Shown in pieces: positions 34,165-42,473 of a DNA stretch of 64,000 nt. A program made the translations under genes and the position numbers. Position 1 is the first letter of the stretch. Every line of letters starts with the position of its first letter. The DNA is taken from contig CBFIAU010000003.1 in NCBI GenBank assembly GCA_965660675.1, forward strand, positions 124,001-188,000, in the 5' to 3' direction. The notes beneath the pieces are model-generated. The model was not told the DNA's origin, ran no database searches, and worked only from the letters and a program-made list of their open reading frames with translations. Origin of the DNA: UBA12202 sp002691725. GTDB taxonomy: Bacteria; Pseudomonadota; Alphaproteobacteria; Puniceispirillales; UBA1172.

Positions 34165-34566
34165 TTACCGCGATGGCTCAGGCTTCTCAACGCTGCCGCC
34201 AGCCTCAACCCAGCCGTTAAATCCGCTATCAATATGGGCAGCTTCAAACCCCATATCTTGCAATGTTGCAGCACTTAATGCGGATCGCCAGCCTGATGCA
34301 CAATGCAGAACAAAGCGTTTATCCTGACCAAAAACATCCTTGAAATAAGGGCTTTCCGGATCAACCCAGAACTCTAGCATGCCGCGTGGAGCGTGAAAAC
34401 TTCCAGGAATAAACCCCAGTTTCTGACGCTCACGAATATCTCTGATATCAACAATCACAACATCATCTTTATTATGTAAATCCATCGCCTCTGCCGCGGT
34501 ATATTCAGTGATGCGGTTGCGCGCCTCTGCCACCATAGTTTTCACAGGTCGTTTTAACGGTTTCAT
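34165..34566 (-). CDS. Rhodanese-like sulfurtransferase
   Basis: A 133-residue single rhodanese domain. The active-site loop CASGWRSA near residue 90 contains the catalytic Cys, and VVIVDIRDIRERQKLGFIPG near 30-45 is the classic CH2A/entry motif. Start 34566 has GGGAGG five bases upstream. It would transfer persulfide sulfur to thiols or cyanide. It lies 50 bp upstream of the GrdB/PrdB-like gene on the same strand and could supply or remove sulfur in the same process. The MBL protein at 50813 is of the persulfide dioxygenase type but is distant. Confidence 0.88.
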   Translation of the reverse strand: MKPLKRPVKTMVAEARNRITEYTAAEAMDLHNKDDVVIVDIRDIRERQKLGFIPGSFHAPRGMLEFWVDPESPYFKDVFGQDKRFVLHCASGWRSALSAATLQDMGFEAAHIDSGFNGWVEAGGSVEKPEPSR

Positions 34567-34719
34567 AAAAGCCTCCCTTTTTGACATTCTATATGACCGT
34601 GCTTTAGCATGAACTGCAACCCTTTTGCGAAACGGTTAGTTGTCCTTTTTTGGTTAATTTGACTCATCACCAAATATTGGTAAATCTATTCATCACGGAA
34701 TTGAGTTAGGATAGGGTAT

Positions 34720-35079
34720 ATGCCATCACCATTGAAACTCCTGATTATTATTATGCTAATATCTGTGACCAGATCAGCCGCTTTAGCCAGTTGTCAGGTA
34801 TCACCACTGACGCCTGATATGATTTGTGCGCAAGGCTTTGGGCTTGAACCTGATAGCAGCGCCTATCAAGCTTGTGTGCTAAAGCAACAAGATAAGGATG
34901 TGGCGCGCAGTCAGTTTGATGCAACTTTATCAACTATTCGGGCTGAGCTTCAGATTCTGGCAAAGGAAAAAGTCAAACTATCGAGCCAGTCATCTGGCGT
35001 CTCGGTGGAAAGCATTCTCCGCCGTGAACGCGAGCTGATCAAAACCATAGAAGAGCTGAAAGCCCAAACAGGCTGTTGA
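34720..35079 (+). CDS. Small exported Cys-containing protein of unknown function
   Basis: A 119-residue protein with a signal peptide (about 1-23, cleavage near ALA-SC) and a mature part rich in Gln/Glu/Lys with heptad-like spacing (about 65-112), suggesting a helical coiled-coil. It has four Cys (positions near 25, 37, 52 and 119), which could form disulfides in the periplasm. No family is recognised. It has a plausible AGGATAGGGT stretch upstream. The stop codon lies in a 13-bp tandem duplication. It is convergent with the ureohydrolase gene. Confidence 0.65.
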   Translation: MPSPLKLLIIIMLISVTRSAALASCQVSPLTPDMICAQGFGLEPDSSAYQACVLKQQDKDVARSQFDATLSTIRAELQILAKEKVKLSSQSSGVSVESILRRERELIKTIEELKAQTGC

Positions 35080-35096
35080 TTCAGGCTGTTAATTCA
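35071..35096. repeat. 13-bp tandem duplication over a stop codon
   Basis: GGCTGTTGATTCA and GGCTGTTAATTCA lie head to tail; the first contains the TGA stop of the small exported protein (35077-35079). Confidence 0.8.
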
Positions 35097-35115
35097 GCAG
35101 GTATCAGCCAGCATC

Positions 35116-36072
35116 TTATTCAGCTTCCTGTCGGGCGAGAATGCCCATGCTGGCAGCGATTAGCCGTGATACGGTCAATCCACCAATACCATCAATATCG
35201 GCCTCTGGCAGAATCTCAGCAAAATCCATGGCCGCAATACGGGTCTTTGCCGCCGCCCCTTTGATCAGACCAAGAGCATGATGATACATCAATCCGCCAG
35301 GGGCTCGACCAATGGTGTTGGGCGCAAGGGATGGATCAAGCGCATCAATATCAAAACAGATCACCAGCTCTTGATCATCAGGAATAGCGTTGAGAACAGG
35401 GGCAATGCCGTCGGTCATGATCTGATCGGCTGGGTAAAATTGCGCTCCCCATGCGCATGCCGCCGCCATATCATCGGGATGGGCAGAGCCAATGCCTCGC
35501 GCGCCGACTTGAATAATGGTATCAATATGCGGCATCTCAGAGGCTCGCCGCATCGTTGATGATAATCCCATATCCTCCCCCATATGTGTATCCCGCCAAT
35601 CAATATGCGCGTCAATTTGAAGGATGGTGTAGCGTTTTCCTGTCTCTGCTAACGCTGCCAGCATCGGGATAGGGATAGAATCATCGCCGCCAACCAAAAC
35701 AGGCACAGCTTTATGGGCAATGATATGTTTAATGGCATTACTGATTAGCGCCCGATTAGCAGCAAAATCTTCATCGCTCCAGCTCAGATCGCCAGCATCA
35801 CAAGCGGCTTTGACGCCGTTGGGGAAGACAGGGCCACCAAGATCAAAATTATATCTATCCAGATTAGCGGTTAGTGAAGCGCCGCCCTTGCGAATTGAGG
35901 CAGGGCCTTGAGCTGCATAAGCACCAACAGCGGCATAGGGTGTGGCGCAAGGCACCCCCAAAAATACAGAGGACGCGTCAATATGATCAGTCAGTGAGAC
36001 CGCCGCCAATCCTAAAAAAGTGCTGGCATCGGTGGCGCCGAACAATGCGGCCAAGTTTGCTTTTTGCGTCAT
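35116..36072 (-). CDS. Ureohydrolase (agmatinase/guanidino-acid hydrolase-like)
   Basis: A 318-residue arginase-fold metalloenzyme. Metal-ligand motifs: VLVGGDDSIP near residue 120, LQIDAHIDWRD near 145 (DAH.D) and CFDIDALDPSLAP near 230 (D.D..DP). In agmatinases the first motif is GGDHS, so the usual His ligand is Asp here; the same Asp form appears in a subfamily of proteobacterial homologues from memory. Such enzymes release urea from guanidino compounds. The family tail GRAPGGL replaces EIGGL. With the AruI-like enzyme at 28.5 kb it might act on 4-guanidinobutyrate, but the substrate is not proven. Confidence 0.82.
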   Translation of the reverse strand: MTQKANLAALFGATDASTFLGLAAVSLTDHIDASSVFLGVPCATPYAAVGAYAAQGPASIRKGGASLTANLDRYNFDLGGPVFPNGVKAACDAGDLSWSDEDFAANRALISNAIKHIIAHKAVPVLVGGDDSIPIPMLAALAETGKRYTILQIDAHIDWRDTHMGEDMGLSSTMRRASEMPHIDTIIQVGARGIGSAHPDDMAAACAWGAQFYPADQIMTDGIAPVLNAIPDDQELVICFDIDALDPSLAPNTIGRAPGGLMYHHALGLIKGAAAKTRIAAMDFAEILPEADIDGIGGLTVSRLIAASMGILARQEAE

Positions 36073-36228
36073 ACCTTGATCTCCTCATATCTCACATTCG
36101 TCCACGATAGCAAAACTGACATCCTGAACAAGCACGCAAGCAATAGTGATGATAAAAGACTTGTTTTAACAGAAATCTGTGTAAAAATTTAGACAAGACT
36201 AATATGGGGGAGCAGAATAAGGGATATA

Positions 36229-37032
36229 ATGATGGATACACAGCTGACCAAGGCCGAGCTTAGCACCTATAAAGAACAAGGCTGGATTGTTCCTAGATGG
36301 GAATTGCCAGCTGAGCTGATTGCCGAAATGCGCGAAGAATATCAGGTATTACTTGACCGAAACAGTCATCTGCAATCGGATATCATGATGGCACCTCATC
36401 AAACAAATGGTGGCTCTATGGGCGTTATTGGGTCTGAAAAATGGCTTGAGTTTGCCGCCCATCCCAGCATTGTTTCGACCGCCAGCCAGTTGATTGGTGA
36501 GGATATTATCTTATGGGGCACAACCATTTTTGGTAAGCCAGCCTTTGGCGGCAAGCAAACGCCTTGGCATCAAGATGGTGAGTATTATCCCATTAAACCG
36601 CTTGAAGTGCTGACGGTTTGGATACCTTTAGATGATGTGACAGCAGATAATGGGCCTATGCAGTTTATCCCCGGCTCACATAAAGCGCATAAACTATTCA
36701 GCCATTCTTGGGTTGAGGGTGATGATAAAACCATTAATTTGATTTGTGACAAAGAGCATTTTGATGCTGATACGGCCACCCCGTTAATCATTCGGGCAGG
36801 ACAGGTTTCTTTTCATGATGTTTATATGATTCACGGCTCGACCGCTAATCAGACTGATCGCCGCCGTGCCGCCTTTATCATTCGGCTGATGCCAGCATCG
36901 AGTTATTATGATCATGTCTTAGGGGCAGAGATTGGCAAAAAACACCCTAAGCAAGGCTACGGGACACGGCCGCTATATCTGATTAATGGCGTCGATAAAG
37001 CAGGGAATAATTTTGATATTGGTCATGATTAA
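36229..37032 (+). CDS. Phytanoyl-CoA dioxygenase (PhyH) family protein
   Basis: A 267-residue Fe(II)/2-oxoglutarate oxygenase-like protein. The iron-binding pair is in WHQDGEYY near residue 115 (H.D) and the second His in HDVYMIHGSTANQT near residue 200, followed by the 2-oxoglutarate-binding Arg in DRRRAAFIIR. Such enzymes hydroxylate acyl-CoAs, ectoine or other small molecules. No operon partner is present on the plus strand; substrate unknown. The stop codon is within a partly duplicated 17-bp stretch. Confidence 0.85.
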   Translation: MMDTQLTKAELSTYKEQGWIVPRWELPAELIAEMREEYQVLLDRNSHLQSDIMMAPHQTNGGSMGVIGSEKWLEFAAHPSIVSTASQLIGEDIILWGTTIFGKPAFGGKQTPWHQDGEYYPIKPLEVLTVWIPLDDVTADNGPMQFIPGSHKAHKLFSHSWVEGDDKTINLICDKEHFDADTATPLIIRAGQVSFHDVYMIHGSTANQTDRRRAAFIIRLMPASSYYDHVLGAEIGKKHPKQGYGTRPLYLINGVDKAGNNFDIGHD

Positions 37033-37054
37033 GCTGCGGCCATGATTAAGCTGC
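37024..37054. repeat. 17-bp-period duplication at the PhyH stop codon
   Basis: CATGATTAAGCTGC occurs at 37024-37037 and again at 37041-37054. The first copy contains the last His-Asp codons and TAA stop of the PhyH gene. Confidence 0.8.
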
Positions 37055-37056
37055 TG

Positions 37057-37692
37057 TTATTTAGTGCCATAAATCCGGTCACCAGCATCGCCTAGTCCTG
37101 GCATGATATAGCCATGATCATTAAGCTCACGGTCTATGGCGGCGGTATAGATTGGCACATCTGGATGCGCGGACGCAAAAGCATCAATGCCTTCTGGTGC
37201 CGCTAACAGACAGACGAATTTAATATGTGACGCGCCGTTTTCTTTCAATCGCTGAACCGCTGCTATCGCCGAATGGCCAGTCGCCAGCATAGGGTCAACA
37301 ACAATAGTAAGACGCATATCTATCTGATCGGGCAATTTCAAATAATATTGAACAGGGTTCAAGGTTTCCGGATCACGATAAAGCCCAATATGACCAACCC
37401 GCGCCGATGGGACAAGCTCAAGCATACCTTCAAGGAGACCGTTGCCAGCGCGCAAGATGGACACAAGACAAAGCTTTTTGCCTTTCAGTTTAGGTGATGC
37501 CATGGCCTCTAGCGGGGTATTGATCTGAACCATTTCGGTTTCCAGATCACGGCAGACTTCATAGGCCATCAGGTGGCTAATCTCACGCAAGAGCTGGCGA
37601 AAATCGGATGATGGGGTATTGCTATCCCGCATCAGCGTCAGCTTATGTTGGATTAAGGGATGCTGAATATAGGTAATCTCTGGTGTTGGCAT
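37057..37692 (-). CDS. upp: Uracil phosphoribosyltransferase
   Basis: A 211-residue Upp enzyme that converts uracil and PRPP to UMP in pyrimidine salvage. The PRPP-binding loop VDPMLATGHSAIAAV near residue 130 and the uracil-binding C-terminal ELNDHGYIMPGLGDAGDRIYGT are intact. Length matches the family (about 208-212). It lies 28 bp downstream of the FAH-family gene on the same strand, but no functional link between them is evident. Confidence 0.95.
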   Translation of the reverse strand: MPTPEITYIQHPLIQHKLTLMRDSNTPSSDFRQLLREISHLMAYEVCRDLETEMVQINTPLEAMASPKLKGKKLCLVSILRAGNGLLEGMLELVPSARVGHIGLYRDPETLNPVQYYLKLPDQIDMRLTIVVDPMLATGHSAIAAVQRLKENGASHIKFVCLLAAPEGIDAFASAHPDVPIYTAAIDRELNDHGYIMPGLGDAGDRIYGTK

Positions 37693-37720
37693 AGCTATAT
37701 TTCTCTGTTGTTTCGGCGCA

Positions 37721-38584
37721 TTATATCACCGGATTGGTCAAATCACCAATACCATCAAAAGAGACGGTGACGTGATCACCGGCTTTGAGAAATTTCGGTG
37801 GCGTGAAGCCAAGACCAACGCCAACAGGTGTTCCGGTGGCAATAATATCACCGGGCAAGAGCGTCATAGTTTTAGTCAGCGTTTCGATTAAGGTCGGGAT
37901 ATCAAAAATCAGTTGAGACAAGGTGGATTGTTGTCTTAGCTCATCATTAACGGTGGTAGAGATTTGCCGGCTTCCCATATCAGGCAGCTCATCAGGGGTG
38001 ACGATGGCCGGCCCCATAGGCGCAAAACTATCGAGGCTTTTGCCCAGAAACCACTGATTATGATCTTGTTGGATTTGCCGCGCCGTGACATCATTAAGCA
38101 GGGTATAGCCAAAAATATAATCCTCAGCCGCCGCCGCCTTCACCTGATGCGCGGTTTTTTTGACAACAACACATAGCTCACATTCATAATCAACAGATTT
38201 GCTATAATCGAGGTCAGACCGAATGGGGGCATCAGGCCCTATGACGCTAGTTGTGGCTTTGGTGAATATAACAGGCGCAGAGGGAATTGCAGGCTTATCA
38301 GATTTATCAAAATCGGAGGCGTGATATTCTTTGGCATGATCATGATAATTCAGCCCAACACAAAATATATTTCGCCGAGGTTCAGGAATAGGGGCTAAGA
38401 GCTTAACGGCATTGAGAGGGATAGTGGCATCACCGCCTAACCATGGCGTCGCGCCCTGTTCTTGTTCAATCATTTGGCGGACAGCATAGATCGCATCATC
38501 GCCTTCTGCTTTGACAATGACCTGATCATCAGCCAGCACTCCTGCTATGGTAACGCCATTATATTTACATGTGATCAGCCGCAT
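37721..38584 (-). CDS. Fumarylacetoacetate hydrolase family protein
   Basis: A 287-residue FAH-fold enzyme. The domain begins with a short N-terminal part; ICF..FCVGLNYHDHAKEYH near residue 75 and SVDYECELCVVV near 140 (metal-binding E..E) and the Asp and Lys of FLGKSLDSFAPMGPAIV near 190 are the conserved catalytic segments. Such enzymes hydrolyse or decarboxylate acylpyruvates and related 2,4-diketo acids. Start 38584 has GAGGA upstream; ATG 38617 is weaker. The substrate is unknown. Confidence 0.9.
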   Translation of the reverse strand: MRLITCKYNGVTIAGVLADDQVIVKAEGDDAIYAVRQMIEQEQGATPWLGGDATIPLNAVKLLAPIPEPRRNIFCVGLNYHDHAKEYHASDFDKSDKPAIPSAPVIFTKATTSVIGPDAPIRSDLDYSKSVDYECELCVVVKKTAHQVKAAAAEDYIFGYTLLNDVTARQIQQDHNQWFLGKSLDSFAPMGPAIVTPDELPDMGSRQISTTVNDELRQQSTLSQLIFDIPTLIETLTKTMTLLPGDIIATGTPVGVGLGFTPPKFLKAGDHVTVSFDGIGDLTNPVI

Positions 38585-38738
38585 ATTATCCTCATACCGT
38601 CCCCTTAACGTGACCAATACTATAACATATCAATCACGCAGTATGGCTGTTAAAATATTGATAAAATTTAGTAATCATCATGACACTTTTTGAAATTGGG
38701 AGGGTTCAAGAGCGAATCTTACCCTAAAAAAGGAGGTC

Positions 38739-39098
38739 ATGATGACAATCTGTTCCCCTACCCTATTGCTGGTCTCACGAGCCCGAACCCGCAGGAAAAA
38801 CTATATTATCCGTGATCGAAAATTAAAAGGCTTTCTTTTGCGCATCACTCCGCAAGGACAACGGAGTTTTGTTCTTCAGCCAGTTGATCTGCCAGTGCGA
38901 GGTCTATGAACCCATCGTTAATGCCGACGACATGAGCCTCCATGAGCCTTAATGAGCCTTGATGAAGCCCGTAAGACCGCCCGCCGCAAGCTCAATGCCC
39001 TTGCCCTTGCCGTATCACCGGAGAAAGTCTGCGCCGATCAGGCTGATGTCTCTTTTGAGGCCGTGGTGGAAATCTCCTCAAAGCTACTAACAAAATAA
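38739..39098 (+). pseudogene. Remnant of a tyrosine-type integrase (N-terminal domain)
   Basis: Two short in-frame pieces retain integrase N-terminal-domain features. The first ORF (38739-38909) has an excellent AAGGAGG Shine-Dalgarno sequence and encodes RDRKLKGFLLRITPQGQRSF, the usual arm-type DNA-binding start; it stops after 56 codons. The second (38952-39098) reads MSLDEARKTARRKL and PEKVCADQADVSFEAVVE, matching the following EARK...F..v.e segment, then ends at TAA. No catalytic domain remains. Between the pieces a 10-bp unit (ATGAGCCT core) is repeated four times (38931-38970); deleting two copies joins the flanking frames. This is a decayed mobile-element integrase. Confidence 0.65.
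38931..38970 (+). repeat. Four 10-bp tandem units inside the integrase remnant
   Basis: CATGAGCCTC, CATGAGCCTT, AATGAGCCTT and GATGAAGCCC occur head to tail. Because the period is not a multiple of three, expansion shifts the reading frame and could have inactivated the gene. Confidence 0.8.
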
Positions 39099-39379
39099 CC
39101 GTAACCTGCCAAACCCCCGAAACAGCATAAATCAAAAGCACACCACAAATCCGTTCACTCAAGGGGGAACGGATCGAGTCAAATCTTGCTTTCATCAAAC
39201 ACGGTAAAATTATTTATTGCGCAGATGTCGTTATTAGAGTTTAATTTGCCGATTATATAGAACTTCAAGTTATCTTGCTTTAAGCAAGTCGCCCCTTAAA
39301 TCAGGGCAAATGGTTGCGTTATATAATTTAGTGAGTGGGTCTTTATTACGTTTTTAATTAATGAAGAAAGACCACCGTT
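39099..39379. other. Gene-free AT-rich stretch after the integrase remnant
   Basis: No convincing gene is present. The sequence is noticeably richer in A and T than its neighbours and contains no recognisable operator or terminator. The minus-strand ORF at 38992-39198 lies over the integrase remnant and has no coding features. Confidence 0.6.
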
Positions 39380-39901
39380 TTGTCTAAGAATGGTAAAAAC
39401 GGCGCCCTTGATTGGGATATCACTATCCCTTCTCTGGGCGCTTCAAAGGATACTCGCGATAGTCATTCCGCCACGGGGCTTATGTGGTTGCCCCACTGGC
39501 ATGCCTCCTCATTAGCAAACCTGCGGCCGCTCTGGCCTGACCCTTGCCAGTCAGGATCACATTCCATTAAAGCATCCCTTTCGCGGAGCAGTTATTTATG
39601 GACGCTTTCCGGCCTGGCCCTGACCGGATGTGGCGGCGGTAGAGAAGATGGTGCAACTGGAACAGAAGCAGGTACAATACTAACCATCAACTGGATCGAT
39701 GGAGATCATGTCTCAAACGTTAATAGTGATGGAACTTTGAATAAAGAATTAAAACACTATTTCGGTGAGTATTATTCTGATTTTGATTTTGCGACAAACC
39801 AGGTAACCGATCTGAGCCTTGTGCGGAACTATTTCGGTGAAGGCTTCGCTGATGGTTTGCAGGTCCTGCCTGTCGCTGACCTCGGCTATGACATTATCTA
39901 A
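39380..39901 (+). CDS. Lipobox-containing hypothetical protein, likely fragment of a larger surface protein
   Basis: A 173-codon ORF beginning with TTG. It has a 60-residue polar N-terminus and then a hydrophobic stretch ending in LSGLALTGCGGG near residue 80, a lipobox-like motif with a Gly-rich linker. The remainder (INWIDGDHVSNVNSD, then YFGEYYSD and YFGEGFADG) has short Asp/Gly/Tyr-rich repeats resembling calcium-binding extracellular adhesins. The lipobox is far from the N-terminus, so the signal is unusual or the true start is later. It is followed directly by a Calx-beta fragment, so this is probably the start of a truncated large adhesin. Confidence 0.45.
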   Translation: MSKNGKNGALDWDITIPSLGASKDTRDSHSATGLMWLPHWHASSLANLRPLWPDPCQSGSHSIKASLSRSSYLWTLSGLALTGCGGGREDGATGTEAGTILTINWIDGDHVSNVNSDGTLNKELKHYFGEYYSDFDFATNQVTDLSLVRNYFGEGFADGLQVLPVADLGYDII

Positions 39902-39927
39902 CAGGTAACAGGAAAGGATTTAGATCA

Positions 39928-40052
39928 ATGGCGTGTTTAACCACCACTAATGATGTAACAACCGTTACCGAAGGGGGGGAAGCCTTGTTTTCACCCTGAC
40001 CCTTGATGCGGCTGTGAGTGAAGCCATTGAGCGTGGCTATGGTTCAGATTAA
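39928..40052 (+). pseudogene. Calx-beta repeat fragment, frameshifted
   Basis: From ATG 39928 (AGGAAAGGA upstream) the frame reads MACLTTTNDVTTVTEGGEAL and stops after 23 codons. Inserting one G in the seven-G run (39973-39979) restores TTVTEGGGSLVFTLTLDAAVS and continues to a TAA at 40050. VTEGG..LVFTLTLDAAVS is typical of Calx-beta or related calcium-binding adhesin repeats. Either a one-base deletion in the homopolymer inactivated the piece or the read has a homopolymer error. It overlaps the end of livF on the other strand by four bases. Confidence 0.5.
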
Positions 40053-40747
40053 ACACCAAGCCAACGTGCTTGCGATTTGTGGTCGGTCTTTATTGACTCA
40101 GGGGTGCCTTGCCAGACAATTTGCCCCCGGCTCATCAAGCTAACCTGATCAGCAAGTCTAAGGGCAAAATGCAAGTTCTGCTCAACCAGTAAAATGGTCA
40201 TACCGCGTGATTTAAGATCAGCTAATTTTTCAAAAATCGCTTCAATAATGATAGGCGCCAAGCCTTCTGTTGGCTCATCCAAGATCAGAATATCAGGCCC
40301 TGTCATTAAGGCGCGCCCGATTGCCAGCATTTGCTGCTCACCGCCAGATAATTGATGCCCGCCATGATCAAGGCGTTGCGCCAGTTGTGGGAAAAACTGA
40401 ATGGTATCTTCAATCGTCCAGCTTGCTTCTGGTTTTGCTAAGCGGCTGGCTAGTTGCAGATTTTCCCGAACCGTCAAAGCCCCAAAAATATCTCGCGTTT
40501 CGGGAACATAGGCTATGCCTTGCTGGGCGATCGCATATGACGGCAGAGTATGGATATCCGCGCCGCGCAAACGGATAGCGCCGTGATCAGTGGGTATCTG
40601 TCCTGCCACGGTTTTCAGGGTCGTGGTTTTGCCAACACCATTGCGTCCAAGCACAGCATGGGTCTGGCCTGCCGCAATGGTCAAGCTAACCCCATGTAGC
40701 ACCTTAGTCTCACCATATCCGCTTTCTATCTGATCGAGTTCAAGCAT
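40049..40747 (-). CDS. livF: Branched-chain-type ABC transporter ATPase LivF
   Basis: A 232-residue ABC ATPase. Walker A GRNGVGKTT near residue 36, signature LSGGEQQML near 137 and Walker B ILILDEPTEGL near 157 are intact. It is the last gene of a livK-H-M-G-F operon on the minus strand, 2 bp behind livG. The homologue at the window start shows that the organism has at least two such systems. Confidence 0.93.
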   Translation of the reverse strand: MLELDQIESGYGETKVLHGVSLTIAAGQTHAVLGRNGVGKTTTLKTVAGQIPTDHGAIRLRGADIHTLPSYAIAQQGIAYVPETRDIFGALTVRENLQLASRLAKPEASWTIEDTIQFFPQLAQRLDHGGHQLSGGEQQMLAIGRALMTGPDILILDEPTEGLAPIIIEAIFEKLADLKSRGMTILLVEQNLHFALRLADQVSLMSRGQIVWQGTPESIKTDHKSQARWLGV

Positions 40748-40749
40748 CG

Positions 40750-41487
40750 TTATTTTGCCTCACCTAGATAGATTTGTCTGACCGTTGCGTTACCGCGAGT
40801 TTCTGCTGGCGTGCCCTCAAATACTTTTTCCCCAAAGTTCAGAACCGTGATGCGGTCAGCAATACTGAACGCTAAATCCATATCATGTTCGATAATCAAG
40901 ACGGTGATATCTCTGGGCAAGCTATCAAGCAGGTGATGAAATCTGTCAATCATGGCCGGGCCAACGCCTGATGTTGGTTCATCCATTAATAACAAAGACG
41001 GCTTGGTGGCCAAGGCTAAACCGACCTCTAATTGGCGGCGGCACCCATATGAAATAGCATTAACCATGATGTCCAACTGATCACTTAGCGCAACCATTTC
41101 AGCGGTTTCTTCAATGCGCGATCTCACATCGGCATGGTGGCTAGAATCACGCAAAAACCAGTTGGATTTGCCTGTTGCGGCGCTGGCGGCAAGCATCAGA
41201 TTTTCCCGAATGGTGAGGTTTTCAAAGAGATTATTTTTTTGATAACTACGGGCAATGCCGATGCTGGCGCGTCCAACCGCGTCCATGGAACTAATATCGG
41301 TGCCAGCAAAAAATATATTGCCTGAACTGGCTTGCTCAACGCCTGTTAGTAAATGAAACAGCGTTGTCTTGCCGGCGCCATTAGGGCCCAATATGACCCG
41401 TCTTTCGCCATCAGTAACCTGAAAAGACAGGTCGCGGATGACTTGCAGCCCGCCAAAATCCTTTGATAGCTGATCAACCTTAAGCAA
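40750..41487 (-). CDS. livG: Branched-chain-type ABC transporter ATPase LivG
   Basis: A 245-residue ABC ATPase with Walker A GPNGAGKTT near residue 36, a signature variant YGCRRQLEVGLAL near 146 (normally LSGGQ-like in LivG too divergent) and Walker B LLLMDEPTSGV near 166. Start is TTG 41487, overlapping the livM stop by 8 bp with AGGAGC placed six bases before it. The signature Q/G change is common in LivG proteins. It pairs with LivF. Confidence 0.9.
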   Translation of the reverse strand: MLKVDQLSKDFGGLQVIRDLSFQVTDGERRVILGPNGAGKTTLFHLLTGVEQASSGNIFFAGTDISSMDAVGRASIGIARSYQKNNLFENLTIRENLMLAASAATGKSNWFLRDSSHHADVRSRIEETAEMVALSDQLDIMVNAISYGCRRQLEVGLALATKPSLLLMDEPTSGVGPAMIDRFHHLLDSLPRDITVLIIEHDMDLAFSIADRITVLNFGEKVFEGTPAETRGNATVRQIYLGEAK

Positions 41488-42472
41488 GGTCTTGCTCCTT
41501 TACTTTTGGGTTTTTTGGCGCTTTTGGTTTGAAAAAGGCTTCTAGCCAAACTTCGATCTGGCCATAAACCCCGCGGCCGCCCGCCAGCACCGCTAAGATC
41601 AGAACAACCCCGACAATCATATGCCAGTAATCGGTATAATTGGATAATTCATGTTTCATCATGATGAGGATAATAGCGCCAATGACAGGCCCAACCAAGG
41701 TGCCTATACCGCCTAGAATTACCACCAGCAAAACCTCCCCTGATACTGTCCAGATCAATAATTCAGGAGAAATATAAAGCGTATGTTGAGCAGCAATGAT
41801 GCCAGCTATGCCAGCCATAAAACCTGAACATGCCATGGCCATGGCTTTATGCCTGGCGGTATTAACGCCCAAAGCCTGCATGCGGTTCTCATTGCTATGG
41901 ATGCCGCAAAGCACTCGCCCAAAGCCAGAGCGGAGCAAGACCGCCGCCCCCACATAAACCAGAAATAAGACCCCAACACCAAACAGCGCAAATACCAGCG
42001 CATCATTTAAATCAAGCCCTAGACAGCTTAAGTCAAAGCGGCTAATCCCGCCCATGCCGTCATCGCCGCCGAGCCAGCGTGATTTGAAGAAAAAGGTATA
42101 GGCCATTTGACCGAACGCCAATGTCGCCATGATAAAAAAGATACCGCTAGTGCGAGCCGTGACCCAGCCGACCATGCCTGAAAACACAACCGCCGCCAGC
42201 AATCCGAGCATGGCTGATGGCAATGATGGCCAACCAAGTTTAACCCCCATAATGGTAAAGACATAAGCGGCAATGCCCATAATGGCGCCATGGCATAAGG
42301 ACACCATGCCGCCAAATCCGGCACAGATGTCAAGGCTGATCGCCAGAATAGCCAGTATCGTAATCTCAACGACAATCTCACGCGCAAAATAACTGCCGAA
42401 ACTGGCATAAATCGCAAGGAAACCAAGAGCAAGAATAAGCGCAATGCTACGCAAGTGGGTTTGATAAAACAT
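41480..42472 (-). CDS. livM: Branched-chain-type ABC transporter permease LivM
   Basis: A 330-residue permease with about ten hydrophobic helices and the conserved SLDICAGFGGMVSLCHGAIMGIAAYV near residue 50, then ARTSGIFFIMATLAFGQM near 110. The C-terminal VILGGIGTLVGPVIGA contains the ATPase-coupling region. It lies 1 bp behind livH. A basic C-terminal tail (KPKAPKNPKVKEQ) follows the last helix. Confidence 0.92.
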   Translation of the reverse strand: MFYQTHLRSIALILALGFLAIYASFGSYFAREIVVEITILAILAISLDICAGFGGMVSLCHGAIMGIAAYVFTIMGVKLGWPSLPSAMLGLLAAVVFSGMVGWVTARTSGIFFIMATLAFGQMAYTFFFKSRWLGGDDGMGGISRFDLSCLGLDLNDALVFALFGVGVLFLVYVGAAVLLRSGFGRVLCGIHSNENRMQALGVNTARHKAMAMACSGFMAGIAGIIAAQHTLYISPELLIWTVSGEVLLVVILGGIGTLVGPVIGAIILIMMKHELSNYTDYWHMIVGVVLILAVLAGGRGVYGQIEVWLEAFFKPKAPKNPKVKEQDLA

Positions 42473-42473
42473 G

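Noticed and set aside
38992..39198. 68-codon minus-strand ORF over the integrase remnant
   Set aside because: Composition and position explained by the broken plus-strand integrase; no motif.
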